Source: CAZYFH01 sp965197395
GTDB taxonomy: Bacteria; Acidobacteriota; Vicinamibacteria; Vicinamibacterales; UBA8438
Length of the DNA stretch: 64,000 bases
Assembly (NCBI GenBank): GCA_965197395.1
Contig: CBDANB010000005.1
Location: forward strand, 434,001-498,000
Direction: 5' to 3'
A program made the position numbers and the translations under genes. Below the pieces are notes generated by a model. It did no database searches and was not told the origin of the DNA. It was given only the letters and a program-made list of their open reading frames with translations. Shown here piece after piece: positions 26,245 through 35,483 of this stretch (its first letter is position 1; every line of letters begins with the position of its first letter).

Positions 26245-28215
26245 TCACGCGACGGCGGCGGCGGAGAACTGCGCGTTGTAGAGCGCCGCGTAGGCACCGT
26301 TGGTCCGCAGCAGATCCTCGTGCGCGCCCTGTTCGACGATCCGCCCGTCCTCCATGACCAGGATCAGGTCCGCGTCGCGGATTGTGGACAGGCGGTGCGC
26401 GATCACGAAGCTGGTCCGGTCGGTGCGGAGCGCCGCCATTGCGTGCTGCAGCAGCAGCTCCGTCCGGGTATCGACGGAGCTGGTCGCTTCATCCAGGATC
26501 AGCAGCGCCGGGTCGGAGAGGAACGCTCGTGCGATCGTGATCAGCTGGCGCTCGCCGGCGCTGAGATTGCCCCCGGCGTCGTCGACCACCGTATCGTACC
26601 CGTCGGGCAGGCTGTGCACGAACCGGTCGACGAAGGTGGCCTTCGCCGCGGCGATAATCTCCGCCTCGGACGCTTCCGGACGTCCGTAGGCGATGTTGTC
26701 CCGAATCGTGCCCTCGAAGAGCCAGGTGTCCTGCAGCACCATACCGATCTGACTACGTAAATCCGGCCGCCGCATCTGCGCGATATCCACGCCGTCCAGT
26801 GTGATCCGGCCGGCTTCGAGGTCGTAGAACCGCATGACCAGGTTGACGAGCGTCGTCTTGCCGGCCCCGGTCGGCCCGACGATGGCCACGGTGTGCCCCG
26901 GGGCGGCCAGCAGCGAGAGGTCGGCGATCAACGGCGTGTCCGGGTCGTAGCGGAACGCGATGCGCTCGAACTCGACGCGTCCCCGTTGCCCGGCCGCGAG
27001 GGCCGGCGCGGCGCTCTCTTCAGGCTCCGCATCGGCATCGAGCAGCTCGAAGACCCGTTCGGCCGATGCCACACCCGACTGCAGCAGGTTGACCATCGAG
27101 GCCACCTGGGTCAGCGGCTGCGTGAACTGCTGCGAGTATTGGATGAACGCCTGCACCGCACCCAGGCTCATCCCCCCGGTCGCCACCCGCAGCCCGCCGA
27201 CGACCGCAATCGCGACGTAGTTCAGGTTGCCGATGAACATCATCATCGGCATGATCAGCCCGGAGACGAACTGCGCGCCGAAGCTGGCCTTGAACAGCTC
27301 CGCGTTCTCCTCGTCGAACCGCGCTTCGACGTCGCGGCGGCGGCCGAACACCTTGGTCAGCTCGTGTCCGGTAAAGGCCTCCTCGATATGGGCGCTCAGG
27401 CTGCCGGTCCGCCTCCACTGGGCGACGAACAACGCCTGGGAGCGTTTCATGACCAGCCGTGCGACTACCATGCCCAGTGGAATCGTGACGAGGGCAATCA
27501 GAGCCAGGGTCGGCGAGATGTAGACCATCATCGCGACCACGCTGACGACCGTGAGCAGCGAGGTCAGGAGCTGGCTCATCGTCTGGGACAGACTCTGGGA
27601 GATGTTGTCGATGTCGTTCGTCACCCGGCTGAGCAGCTCGCCCCGGGGCTGGCGGTCGAAGTAGCCGAGCGGGAGCCGATTGATCTTCTCCTCGACCTCA
27701 GCCCGCATGCGATAGACGGTGCCTTGGACGACGTCGTTGACCAGATACCCCTGGAGCCAGCTCAGCAGGGCCCCCGCGACGTAGAGGCCGAGCACGAGCA
27801 GCAGCACTTGGCCAACCGCGCCGAAGTCCACGCCTTGCCCGGGAACGAGGTTGGTCATCGCGGCCAGCATGTCCGCGACCTGGTCGTCGCCAGTCGCTCG
27901 GAGCGAGGCGACCGCCTGCTCCACGGTGACGTCGGCCGACAGCGTTCGCCCGAACACGCCGGCGAAGATCAGGTCGGTGGCTCGCCCGAGTATCCTGGGG
28001 CCGAGCGCGTATAGCGCGACGCTCACCACGGCCAGCGTCATCGCCGCCACGACCTTGCGACGCTCCGGGTGCATCCGTGCCAGCAACCGCTTCGCCGAGG
28101 GACCGAAGTTGATCGATTTCTGACCCACCATGGGGCCGCTGCTGCCCGATCCGCGTTCCCGGAAGCGTTCGGTCTGCTTCATCGTGCCGGGCGGGCGCGT
28201 CGTCTTGTCGCTCAT
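26245..28215 (-). CDS. ABC exporter half-transporter (catalytically complete Walker B)
   Basis: A 656-residue fused permease/ATPase of the multidrug type. Six membrane helices occupy about residues 60-350. The ATPase has Walker A GPTGAGKTT, signature NLSAGERQ (degenerate relative to LSGGQ), Walker B ALLILDEATSSVD with the catalytic Glu, and switch IAHRLSTI. It overlaps its partner gene by 4 bp (stop of 28212 gene within ATGA). Together they form a heterodimer of the LmrCD/TM287-288 type: this subunit supplies the active Walker B and the other supplies the canonical signature, while the second site is degenerate. The ATG at 28215 follows a Gly/Ala region with no long leader. Substrate unknown. 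Confidence 0.92.
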   Translation of the reverse strand: MSDKTTRPPGTMKQTERFRERGSGSSGPMVGQKSINFGPSAKRLLARMHPERRKVVAAMTLAVVSVALYALGPRILGRATDLIFAGVFGRTLSADVTVEQAVASLRATGDDQVADMLAAMTNLVPGQGVDFGAVGQVLLLVLGLYVAGALLSWLQGYLVNDVVQGTVYRMRAEVEEKINRLPLGYFDRQPRGELLSRVTNDIDNISQSLSQTMSQLLTSLLTVVSVVAMMVYISPTLALIALVTIPLGMVVARLVMKRSQALFVAQWRRTGSLSAHIEEAFTGHELTKVFGRRRDVEARFDEENAELFKASFGAQFVSGLIMPMMMFIGNLNYVAIAVVGGLRVATGGMSLGAVQAFIQYSQQFTQPLTQVASMVNLLQSGVASAERVFELLDADAEPEESAAPALAAGQRGRVEFERIAFRYDPDTPLIADLSLLAAPGHTVAIVGPTGAGKTTLVNLVMRFYDLEAGRITLDGVDIAQMRRPDLRSQIGMVLQDTWLFEGTIRDNIAYGRPEASEAEIIAAAKATFVDRFVHSLPDGYDTVVDDAGGNLSAGERQLITIARAFLSDPALLILDEATSSVDTRTELLLQHAMAALRTDRTSFVIAHRLSTIRDADLILVMEDGRIVEQGAHEDLLRTNGAYAALYNAQFSAAAVA

Positions 28216-29948
28216 GCCAGCTCCTCGGCGCTGAGCTGCGACTCGACGATTTCCTGATAGGTCTCGCACCCCGCCAGCAGCTCCGCGTGCCGGCCGAGTC
28301 CGACCACCTGTCCGTCTTCGAGCACGATGATCTGGTCCGCGTCGATGACGGTGGAGATCCGCTGCGCGACGACGATGACGGCCGCCTCGCGGGTGATCGG
28401 AGTCAGCGCGTGTCGCACCCGGGCGTCGGTGGCGAGATCGAGCGCCGAAAACGAGTCATCGAAGAGATAGATCTCGGGGTTGCTGATCACGGCGCGCGCA
28501 ATGGCGAGGCGCTGTCGCTGGCCGCCGGACACGTTGGTCCCACCCTGGGCTATTGTTGCCTCGAGTCCATCTGGCATCTCCTCGACAAAGTTGCGGGCCT
28601 GGGCGGTCTCGAGCGCCGACCACATCTCCGCCTCGCTCGCGTCCGGCCGGCCATAGCGGAGGTTGGAGGCGACGGTGCCGGAGAACAGATAGCCCTTCTG
28701 CGGGACGAGGCCAATCTTGCTCCATAGCAGCTCGGGGTCGAGCCGGCGCACGTCCACGCCGTCAACGCAGACCTCGCCGCCGGTGACGTCGAATAGTCGT
28801 GGCACCAGGCCAAGCAGGGTGCTCTTGCCGGAGCCGGTCGACCCGAGGATGGCCGTCGTTTGACCAGGCTGTGCGGCGAACGTGATGCCACGGAGCACCG
28901 GCTCGCTCGCGCCGGGGTAGCTGAACGCCACCTCGGAGAACCGCAACGTTGCCCGCTCTCGCAGCGTGGTGACCGGTGCGGCGGGCGGCACGACGGACGA
29001 TACGGTATCGAGCACCTCGCCGATGCGGTCCGCGCAGACGGCGGCGCGGGGCACCAGCACCAGCATGAAGGTCCCCATCATCACCGCGATCAGGATCTGG
29101 ATCAGATACGCGAGAAACGCCGTCAGCGAGCCCACCTGCATCAGCCCGGCGTCCACCCGCTGTCCGCCGAACCAGAGCACGGAGACGCTCGACACGTTCA
29201 GGATGAGAAACACCAGTGGGAACATCACGGCCATCCAGCGGCCCACCCGGAGGGCGACGTCGGTCAGGTCGCGATTTGCCGTTTCGAAGCGCGCGGTCTC
29301 GAACGGCTCCCGGACGAACGCCCTGACTACACGGATGCCAGTTATCTGCTCGCGCATGGTCTTGTTGACGACGTCGATGCGCGCCTGCATGGCGCGGTAG
29401 CTGGGCAGCATCCGGGAGATCACGAAGCCGAGGCTGACCACCAGGGCGGGCACGCTCACGGCCACGAGCCAGGACAGGCCGACGTCCTCGCGGAGTGCCA
29501 TGATCACGCCGCCCACCATCATGATCGGCGCCGCGACCATCAGCGTGCAGCTGAACAGGACGAGCATCTGCACCTGCTGCACGTCGTTGGTGGTGCGTGT
29601 GATCAGGGAGGGAGCGCCAAAGCGGGCGACCTCACGCGTGGAGAACGACCCGACCCGATGGAACACGGATGCGCGCACATCCCGACCGAGGCCCATGGCG
29701 GTGCGCGCCCCGCAGTAGACGGCGGCCCCGGTGGCAGCGATCTGCACCAGCGCGACACCCAGCATCATCAGCCCGGCGCGCACGATATAGCCGGTGTCGC
29801 CTCGCGCGACACCGTTGTCGATGATGTCGGCGTTCAACCGCGGGAGATACAACGCCGCGAGGGTGGCGGCGAACTGGAGGCCGACCACCCCCAGCAGCCA
29901 GGCGCGATAAGGCTGCAGATAGGTCCGCAGCAGTCGGAGCAGCCTCAT
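28212..29948 (-). CDS. ABC exporter half-transporter (degenerate Walker B)
   Basis: A 578-residue partner of the 26245 gene. Membrane domain about residues 1-310 starts directly at MRLLRLLRTYLQPYRAW. The nucleotide-binding domain has Walker A GSTGSGKST, a canonical signature NVSGGQRQRLA and Walker B IYLFDDSFSALD, where Asp replaces the catalytic Glu. The switch is AQRISTV, with Gln in place of the usual Ala-His spacing. The Asp in Walker B and the degenerate signature of the partner belong to the same composite site, as expected for an asymmetric heterodimer. First gene of the pair, 84 bp after the esterase stop region on the other side. Confidence 0.92.
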   Translation of the reverse strand: MRLLRLLRTYLQPYRAWLLGVVGLQFAATLAALYLPRLNADIIDNGVARGDTGYIVRAGLMMLGVALVQIAATGAAVYCGARTAMGLGRDVRASVFHRVGSFSTREVARFGAPSLITRTTNDVQQVQMLVLFSCTLMVAAPIMMVGGVIMALREDVGLSWLVAVSVPALVVSLGFVISRMLPSYRAMQARIDVVNKTMREQITGIRVVRAFVREPFETARFETANRDLTDVALRVGRWMAVMFPLVFLILNVSSVSVLWFGGQRVDAGLMQVGSLTAFLAYLIQILIAVMMGTFMLVLVPRAAVCADRIGEVLDTVSSVVPPAAPVTTLRERATLRFSEVAFSYPGASEPVLRGITFAAQPGQTTAILGSTGSGKSTLLGLVPRLFDVTGGEVCVDGVDVRRLDPELLWSKIGLVPQKGYLFSGTVASNLRYGRPDASEAEMWSALETAQARNFVEEMPDGLEATIAQGGTNVSGGQRQRLAIARAVISNPEIYLFDDSFSALDLATDARVRHALTPITREAAVIVVAQRISTVIDADQIIVLEDGQVVGLGRHAELLAGCETYQEIVESQLSAEELA

Positions 29949-30032
29949 CGTCGTGAGTCCCGTCGCGTGGGCGGACGTCCGTCCGAGCGGCCAGCGGCGT
30001 CGGGCAGATTCTCGCGGGTGGACACGCCGGGG

Positions 30033-30899
30033 CTATGGCTTTGGGTGTGCCAGCAGCCACTCGACGACGAGCTTGCCGAAGTGGTCGGAGATCTCGGGCA
30101 TGTGAGACCCCTTAGCGATGGTCCACAGCTCGGCCGAACCGCCGGCCTTGCAGCCGGTTGTATAGCGGGTGACCGTCGACTCCAGCCCGGTCAGGGTGCC
30201 TTCGAGGTCGAGGGCGCCGGTGACCCTGCCCGTATCGGCGCACCCGTTGTGCGTAGCCCAGTTCTCGACGGTTTTCTTGGCGCCCGGATACGCCTTGCCC
30301 TGAATGTCGCCGCCGCCATAGCGGATGACGGTGTCGCCGGTGCCGTGAAGCTGCAGCACATGTACCGGATGGGCTGGGGCTGATCGCATGGCCGTCTGGT
30401 CGGCGCCGGCCAGGCTCACGAGGGCGGCGATCGTCCCGGAATGGTCATGCGCCATGCGATACGACATGAATCCACCGTTCGAGTGGCCGATGAGATAGAC
30501 ACGTTTCGCGTCAATCCGATACTGGCCCTTGACCTTGTCGATGAGACCGGCGATGTAGGCCGAGTCGTCGACCTCCTTGCCCTCGAAGTTGCAGCAGGCG
30601 CTCGACGCGTTCCAGAACCTCGGGTTCCGTTCGCCGGCAGACGGCGTGCCGTCCGGGGCCACCAAGATAAACCCGTAGGCGTCGGCCAGCGCGCTGATCT
30701 TCATGTACGCATCGAACCGGGCGCCGGTAAAGCTGTAGCCGTGTAGCAAGACGATGAGCGGCACGTCGGCGTCGCCGGTGTAGCTGGACGGCACGGTGAC
30801 CGGAAGGTCGCCGCGACCCGCGTCGATAGATTGGCCGGCCGCCACACCGGGAGCCGCGAACAGAGCGACAGCAAGGACCACACAGAACATCGTGCGCAT
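30033..30899 (-). CDS. PHB-depolymerase/LpqC-type secreted esterase
   Basis: A 288-residue exported alpha/beta-hydrolase. Signal peptide MRTMFCVVLAVALFAAPGVA, then PLIVLLHGYSFTGARFDAY (oxyanion region), a Cys-Cys segment SSACCNFEGKEVDD typical of this family, nucleophile GHSNGGF with Ser140, and a late His in AKGSHMPEI. Members act as feruloyl esterases, polyhydroxybutyrate depolymerases or related carboxylesterases; the exact ester cannot be told. The ATG at 30899 gives the signal peptide; longer upstream frames lack one. It sits alone between the ABC exporter and the frameshifted patatin gene. Confidence 0.9.
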   Translation of the reverse strand: MRTMFCVVLAVALFAAPGVAAGQSIDAGRGDLPVTVPSSYTGDADVPLIVLLHGYSFTGARFDAYMKISALADAYGFILVAPDGTPSAGERNPRFWNASSACCNFEGKEVDDSAYIAGLIDKVKGQYRIDAKRVYLIGHSNGGFMSYRMAHDHSGTIAALVSLAGADQTAMRSAPAHPVHVLQLHGTGDTVIRYGGGDIQGKAYPGAKKTVENWATHNGCADTGRVTGALDLEGTLTGLESTVTRYTTGCKAGGSAELWTIAKGSHMPEISDHFGKLVVEWLLAHPKP

Positions 30900-31035
30900 G
30901 GTTAGGTTCCCTATTCCTGTAGACGTTGAAGAGTTGGATTGCCGCTGGCCGAGCAGCGACAGGAAAGACGATAGCAGATCTTGGTGTGCGACTCGGCTTC
31001 GCCGCGGGCATGCCGGACGCGGTGGCTCCCGCGCA

Positions 31036-32098
31036 CTACGCCTCCGCCCTGCCTTCCGCCGACAGGAGCCGGCGCACGTGCTCGGTCGCCAGTAGCCGGC
31101 GGCCTTGTTCCCGGCCACGCTCGAACGTCCGCATGATGACCGCCGGGTCGAGGCAGAGGAAGCTGGCTTCGACCACGTGGTCGGGGTGAATGACCAGGAG
31201 CGAGCCGTCCGCCATGGCGCGAGCAACGCTGGCATGGCCGTTCAAGGCGCGCATTCGCATACTTGTTTCCCAGAGGCGTCCGTTGGGATCGCAAAAGAAG
31301 ATGACCGTTCGGGGCGCCGCGGTCCAGTGCGCCAGCTCGCGAAAACGGGGGTCGTGGTCGAAGGTTGCCATCGGCATCTTGAGTGCGAACCCCCCATCGA
31401 GGAACACCGCCCGCGTGTCGTCCGAATACGCGCCACGCGGGGAGAGGAGTGACGGGGGCAGGGGAGGGCCCATCGCCATGGGCACCAGGCACGAGGCCTC
31501 GATGACGCAGTGATAGTTGTGCCGCGTGAGCGGGCGCACGAGCTCTGAACGGAGCGTGGCCGGTAGGTTGGTGGCGAATACCACCGGGTCCACGTGGTAC
31601 CCGCGCGGCCGGTACTTCAGTGGTCCGGGAAGCTTCCGCGTGGAGGCCATGGCAAACAGCCTGGCCAGGTCGGCGCGTCCGAGCGTGCGTCCGTCGCGCC
31701 GCCGCACCCGCGAGGTGAAGACGAGGAGGGTGCGCCGCGCGGACTCGTCGAACACGCCATCGAGCTCGGCCTCGTCCATGACGTAGCGGATGGAGGCGTG
31801 CAAATGCCGACGAAAACGGCTGCGCGGCCATTGGTTGGCCACGAACGCGGCCAGCGGATACCGCTCTGGGATCCGGTCCGTCCCCCAGGCGGTCCAACCC
31901 TTCATGACGGTCGCCTCGGTCCCCGTGGCGACATCGGCGGCGGCATAGGCATCCGGCGGATGCGCCCATCATGATCGCGGGGTAGCCCCCATGCTGGCGG
32001 GCCCATCCCATCAACTCATACAGGACGCCGCCCTGCCACGCGCCGCGGCCGGCGCCGCCCGAGTCGAGAATCCACGCGCAGGGCGTCGAGGAACCCAT
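31036..32098 (-). CDS. Patatin-like phospholipase, frameshifted at the nucleophile elbow
   Basis: Reading from ATG 32098: ILDSGGAGRGAWQGGVLYEL (oxyanion Gly-rich loop) and MMGASAG (Gly-x-Ser-x-Gly). The frame then breaks at about 31953-31957. The other frame continues DAYAAADVATGTEATVMKGW and runs to the stop at 31036 with FLDGGFALKMPM, the catalytic Asp-Gly-Gly. Restoring the frame needs a net two-base insertion or one-base deletion. Both catalytic residues are intact, so the lesion may be a sequencing error, but as written the product would be truncated right after its Ser. Patatins hydrolyse phospholipid or galactolipid acyl chains. Confidence 0.75.
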
Positions 32099-32151
32099 GA
32101 GCTAACGCCTGCTCGGGTTCCCCTTCATGCGATCCGCATCTCGCTGCTGGA

Positions 32152-32330
32152 CTACGGGGTGCGCTGACGCACGACCTCGACCACGTTCCCTGATGGATCG
32201 TTGGCCAGGAACATGCCGGCGCCAAACTCGCGGAATCGCAAGCCGCCGGCCTTGACGCGATCGAGCACGGCGTCGCACTCGGTGGAATAGATCGCCACCA
32301 CGGGTTTCTCCCATCCGGGCTCGTTACGCC
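32152..32330 (-). pseudogene. VOC (glyoxalase/dioxygenase) family C-terminal remnant
   Basis: The last about 55 codons of a VOC-fold protein: EKPVVAIYSTECDAVLDRVK, then RFREFGAGMFLANDPSGNVV and EVVRQRTP, where the Asp-Pro-x-Gly-Asn-x-Val-Glu-Val motif carries the metal-ligand Glu. No N-terminal module exists; the upstream DNA is the 3' end of the bactofilin-like gene, with which it overlaps by a few bases. It is a decayed 3' gene end. Confidence 0.55.
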
Positions 32331-33454
32331 TCGCGCGCGCGCAGATATCCGCGACCGGACAGGACAATCGCGCCAAGTCCCAGCCAGGTCGCGGCGAGCC
32401 AAAACAGCCAGCCGAGATAGGGGATGGCGAACAGCACGTAGAGCGCCACCACGCCGACCGCCATCGCCACATACGGAGAGGCGCCCGAACGGCCTGCGAG
32501 GGCGAGCAACTGCTCCCCGGTCCAGACGGCGACGGGGAGCTTGGCGAGATACAGGGCCACGAGGAACAGGAAGAGGGCACTGACGCCGATCGGCAAACCG
32601 ACGACCGTCACCATCGTGACCACCGACGCGGCCGGGACGATCAGAAAGGCCACGAATCCCAGCAGCGCGCCGACCGTTGTCTCACCCGCGATCGCGGAGA
32701 CCAGGTGCTGCATGGCGCCCCGGAACAGCGCGACCGCCAGCAAGCCAGCCAACAGCGTCGCGGCAGTCTGCCATCCCCAAAAGAGCACGCCCCCCGCCGT
32801 GATACCCGAGGAGTCGTCTTCCACCTGCTCTTCGTAGGTCACGGTCCCCATCACGCGTGCGGCCGCCTCCGGGCTCAGCGGTGTCCGCGACTGGTAGTCG
32901 AGGTCGCCGCCGATGCTCGCGCCCGGCGCCAGGTCGATGCGATCGGCGCGAAGCGTCGCGTTGTTCCGCACCGCGCCCGTGATGACGATCTCTCCCCCCG
33001 CCAGCCTGACATCGCCATCAACGGTGCCGTCGATACGCACGAAGGCGCCAGCCGCCAGCACATCCCCGGTGACCCGGGCGCCCTCCAGTACCTGGATCTG
33101 ATTCCCCGCCGCGACCAGGTCCCCGTCGATCGGTGCGTCCACGGTGAGAAGATCTCCGACGATCCGCGTCGAGTCGCCCACGGGGCCACGGATGTCGACC
33201 GAGCGACCGCCTGCGAACAGGTCGCCGTCAACCGGCCCAACGATGCGCACCGTTTGCGCCCCGGCAATCAGATCCCCGTTCAGGTGACCGGCGATTTCCA
33301 CCAGCGCACCCGTGGCATAGAGGTCTCCCTCCCGGGTCTCGCCGCGCTCGACACGCACGGTCGTGCCGCCGGCCACCTGCTGGGCCCGGGTTGACGCCGA
33401 CGTCCAGATGAGCGCCGCGACGAGGGTCAGCCACGCGGACAGGTTGCGAGCCAT
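32324..33454 (-). CDS. Bactofilin-like beta-helix protein with C-terminal membrane domain
   Basis: Protein of 376 residues with a signal peptide (MARNLSAWLTLVAALIWTSA). The N-terminal about 170 residues are repeats of Gly-Asp-Leu/Val-x-Ala/Val-Gly (HLNGDLIAGAQTVRI, PVDGDLFAGGRSVDI, PIDGDLVAAGNQIQVL), the right-handed beta-helix pattern of bactofilin/polymer-forming cytoskeletal proteins. About four membrane helices follow from residue 220 on. The ATG at 33454 has GGAGGAG 6 nt upstream, favouring it over ATG 33469. The beta-helix would face the periplasm, unlike classical cytoplasmic bactofilins. It lies 152 bp downstream of the SpoIIE-LytS-LytTR operon and may respond to it (inference). Confidence 0.82.
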   Translation of the reverse strand: MARNLSAWLTLVAALIWTSASTRAQQVAGGTTVRVERGETREGDLYATGALVEIAGHLNGDLIAGAQTVRIVGPVDGDLFAGGRSVDIRGPVGDSTRIVGDLLTVDAPIDGDLVAAGNQIQVLEGARVTGDVLAAGAFVRIDGTVDGDVRLAGGEIVITGAVRNNATLRADRIDLAPGASIGGDLDYQSRTPLSPEAAARVMGTVTYEEQVEDDSSGITAGGVLFWGWQTAATLLAGLLAVALFRGAMQHLVSAIAGETTVGALLGFVAFLIVPAASVVTMVTVVGLPIGVSALFLFLVALYLAKLPVAVWTGEQLLALAGRSGASPYVAMAVGVVALYVLFAIPYLGWLFWLAATWLGLGAIVLSGRGYLRAREA

Positions 33455-33606
33455 GCGTTGCTCCTCCATTGCGAATTGTTCCGGGATGGAGCACGAGGCG
33501 CAACCGGATTGCCGTCGACGGTCGCCCGCGCCCTGCCAGCGGTCGCGAGCGGCCGGCCAGTGGCGCGCGAGGCGCCAGCTCGTGAGCGGCCGGCATGCGG
33601 CGCGCC

Positions 33607-34374
33607 TCACCAGGGAAAGACCTCGCGCAGCCGCCGCGCCTGACGCCGAGACAGCGGCACCGTGCCGGCACCCGGGCAGACGATGGTGTACGTACCCGCG
33701 TCGGCCGGCTGGATCTCGCCGATCTTGGCCAGGTTCACCAGATAGCTCCGGTGCGCCCTGAAGAACCGCCGGTCGAACTGTCGCTCGAGCTCGGACAGGG
33801 TCTGCTCGACCAGCAGCCGCTCGGTGGCGGTTCTGGCGAAGACCAGTGTGTCTTCCGCCTCGAACCAGACGATGTCGTCGGGGTCGAGCAGGAGGACCCC
33901 GGACCCGCGCTTGACGCTGACCCGGTCGGGGGGTGGAGGGGATGTGTCCGCTCCGCCGTCGAGCGTGCGGCGGAGCGCGTCGAGCTCGTCGAGGATCCGC
34001 CGCGCCGAACCGGCGTCGCCGATTTGCTCCCGCGCACGTTCGAGCGCCTGGGCGAACCGCTGCCGGCCGACCGGCTTCAGCAGATAGTCGACCGAGCGGA
34101 CCTCGAACGCCGGAACAGCGTAGCGATCAAACGCCGTCACGAAGATGACATGGGGCACGTGTCGGATCCGCTTCAGGACATCGAAGCCGCTGCCTTCCGG
34201 CATCCGGACATCGAGGAAGCAGAGGTCGGGCGTCGTGTCGTCGATCAACCGGACCGCCGCGTTGGCGTCCGCGGCCTCGCCCGCCAGCTCGAAGTCCGAG
34301 TGTGCGGCGAGCAGCGTCTTCATCCGATCGCGTGCCGGCTTCTCGTCGTCGATGACGACGCAGCGATAGCTCAT
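33607..34374 (-). CDS. LytTR-family response regulator
   Basis: A 255-residue two-domain regulator. The receiver has acidic pocket VIDDE (Asp9, Asp10), phospho-acceptor Asp55 in CFLDVRMP, Thr80 and Lys100 (LLKPVG). A Pro-rich linker (about 144-148) leads to a LytTR DNA-binding domain (VWFEAEDTLVFARTA, HRSYLVNLAKI, VPLSRRQARRLREVF). It would bind paired direct repeats at promoters when phosphorylated by the LytS-like kinase encoded immediately upstream, with which it overlaps by 4 bp. Confidence 0.94.
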   Translation of the reverse strand: MSYRCVVIDDEKPARDRMKTLLAAHSDFELAGEAADANAAVRLIDDTTPDLCFLDVRMPEGSGFDVLKRIRHVPHVIFVTAFDRYAVPAFEVRSVDYLLKPVGRQRFAQALERAREQIGDAGSARRILDELDALRRTLDGGADTSPPPPDRVSVKRGSGVLLLDPDDIVWFEAEDTLVFARTATERLLVEQTLSELERQFDRRFFRAHRSYLVNLAKIGEIQPADAGTYTIVCPGAGTVPLSRRQARRLREVFPW

Positions 34375-35483
34375 GGCACGACCTCCGCGCGGATGGGTGG
34401 AGACGGGTCCGGCATGACGGTCGGCAGCGTCAACCGCGCGAGCGTGCCCGCGCCACCCGGCGCGGGGGTCAGCGCGAGGGTCGCGCGGCCGCCGTAGAAG
34501 GCCTGGAGGCGGCGGGCGATGTTGCCCAGCCCATGCCCGTCGCGAATCATCCGCTCGCCGTCGTCGGCAAGACCGACCCCATCGTCAATGACATCGATGC
34601 GTAGCATTGACCCCGCGAACTCGGTCGAGACGTCAATCCCTCCGCCCCGCGCCCTGGGCGCGAGCCCGTGTGCCACGGCGTTCTCGAGCAGCGGTTGGAG
34701 GATCAGTCCGGGCACCGGTACCGCGACGGACTCGGGGGCGACATGCCAGACCACCTGCAACCGTTCGCCGAAACGTGCCTGCTCGATACGGAGATAGCCT
34801 TTGGTGAAGGAGATCTCGTCGCCAAGCGGTACCGGAGCGACATCGGCGACGTCGAACACGTAGCGGAACAGGCCCGCCAGCGTCTCCAGCAGCTCCTCGG
34901 CTCGCCGCACATCTTCATCGAGCAGGGAGGTGATGGTGTTGAGCGTGTTGAAGAAGAAGTGCGGGTTGATCCGCGCCTGCAACGCGGCGAGCTCGGCGCG
35001 TGCCGCCTCCTCTCGCAGGCGCGCCTCGACGAGCCGCACCTCCTCCATCTCGCGGAGCGTGTCCTGGAGGCGCAGACGCATCTCCTCGTAACCGAGCACG
35101 ATGCCACCGACAACCAACGCGAGGAGAGCGTTGATGGCGACGACGCCGCCAGCCAGACGCAGCTCGCGGAAGACGAACAATGGATAGGCCGCAAGCACCG
35201 CCACGCTGCCAAGGACCGCCCCGGACAGGAGCGTCAGCACGAGCAGGGGAAACCGGAGCAGGCCTGAGCGTCCGCGCAGCCGCGGAAACAGCCAGACCGA
35301 TCCCACCATCGCCGTCAGACCGACGACGTTGCCGAACAGCACCGAGATCACCAAGATCGGCGGCTCGACGCCATCGCCCTGAAACACGGCGACGGCGAGC
35401 CCGATGGACAGCCCGGCAAGGCTGCTCACCCCGACCCAGAGCACGACCTGACGCCACACGCCCCCGCCGATCCCAGGCGTCAC
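34371..35483 (-). CDS. LytS-type sensor histidine kinase with 4-TM input module
   Basis: A 370-residue membrane kinase. Four or so membrane helices lie between residues 10 and 132, then a coiled-coil helix (MRLRLQDTLREMEEVRLVEA), the His-kinase box QARINPHFFFNTLNTI with His175, and an ATPase domain with LLENAVAHGL, IDDGVGL and GHGLGNI. Residues 47-136 align without gaps with residues 79-168 of the adjacent SpoIIE phosphatase (for example SVLF, FP, LSG, GS, PLF, NA, Y, MR at a constant offset of 32). Its partner is the LytTR regulator gene. It overlaps both neighbours by 4 bp. Confidence 0.93.
   Translation of the reverse strand: MTPGIGGGVWRQVVLWVGVSSLAGLSIGLAVAVFQGDGVEPPILVISVLFGNVVGLTAMVGSVWLFPRLRGRSGLLRFPLLVLTLLSGAVLGSVAVLAAYPLFVFRELRLAGGVVAINALLALVVGGIVLGYEEMRLRLQDTLREMEEVRLVEARLREEAARAELAALQARINPHFFFNTLNTITSLLDEDVRRAEELLETLAGLFRYVFDVADVAPVPLGDEISFTKGYLRIEQARFGERLQVVWHVAPESVAVPVPGLILQPLLENAVAHGLAPRARGGGIDVSTEFAGSMLRIDVIDDGVGLADDGERMIRDGHGLGNIARRLQAFYGGRATLALTPAPGGAGTLARLTLPTVMPDPSPPIRAEVVP

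Noticed and set aside
28860..30383. A 507-codon plus-strand frame opposite the ABC exporter and esterase genes
   Set aside because: Extremely His/Arg/Gly-rich and crosses two real genes; no domain.
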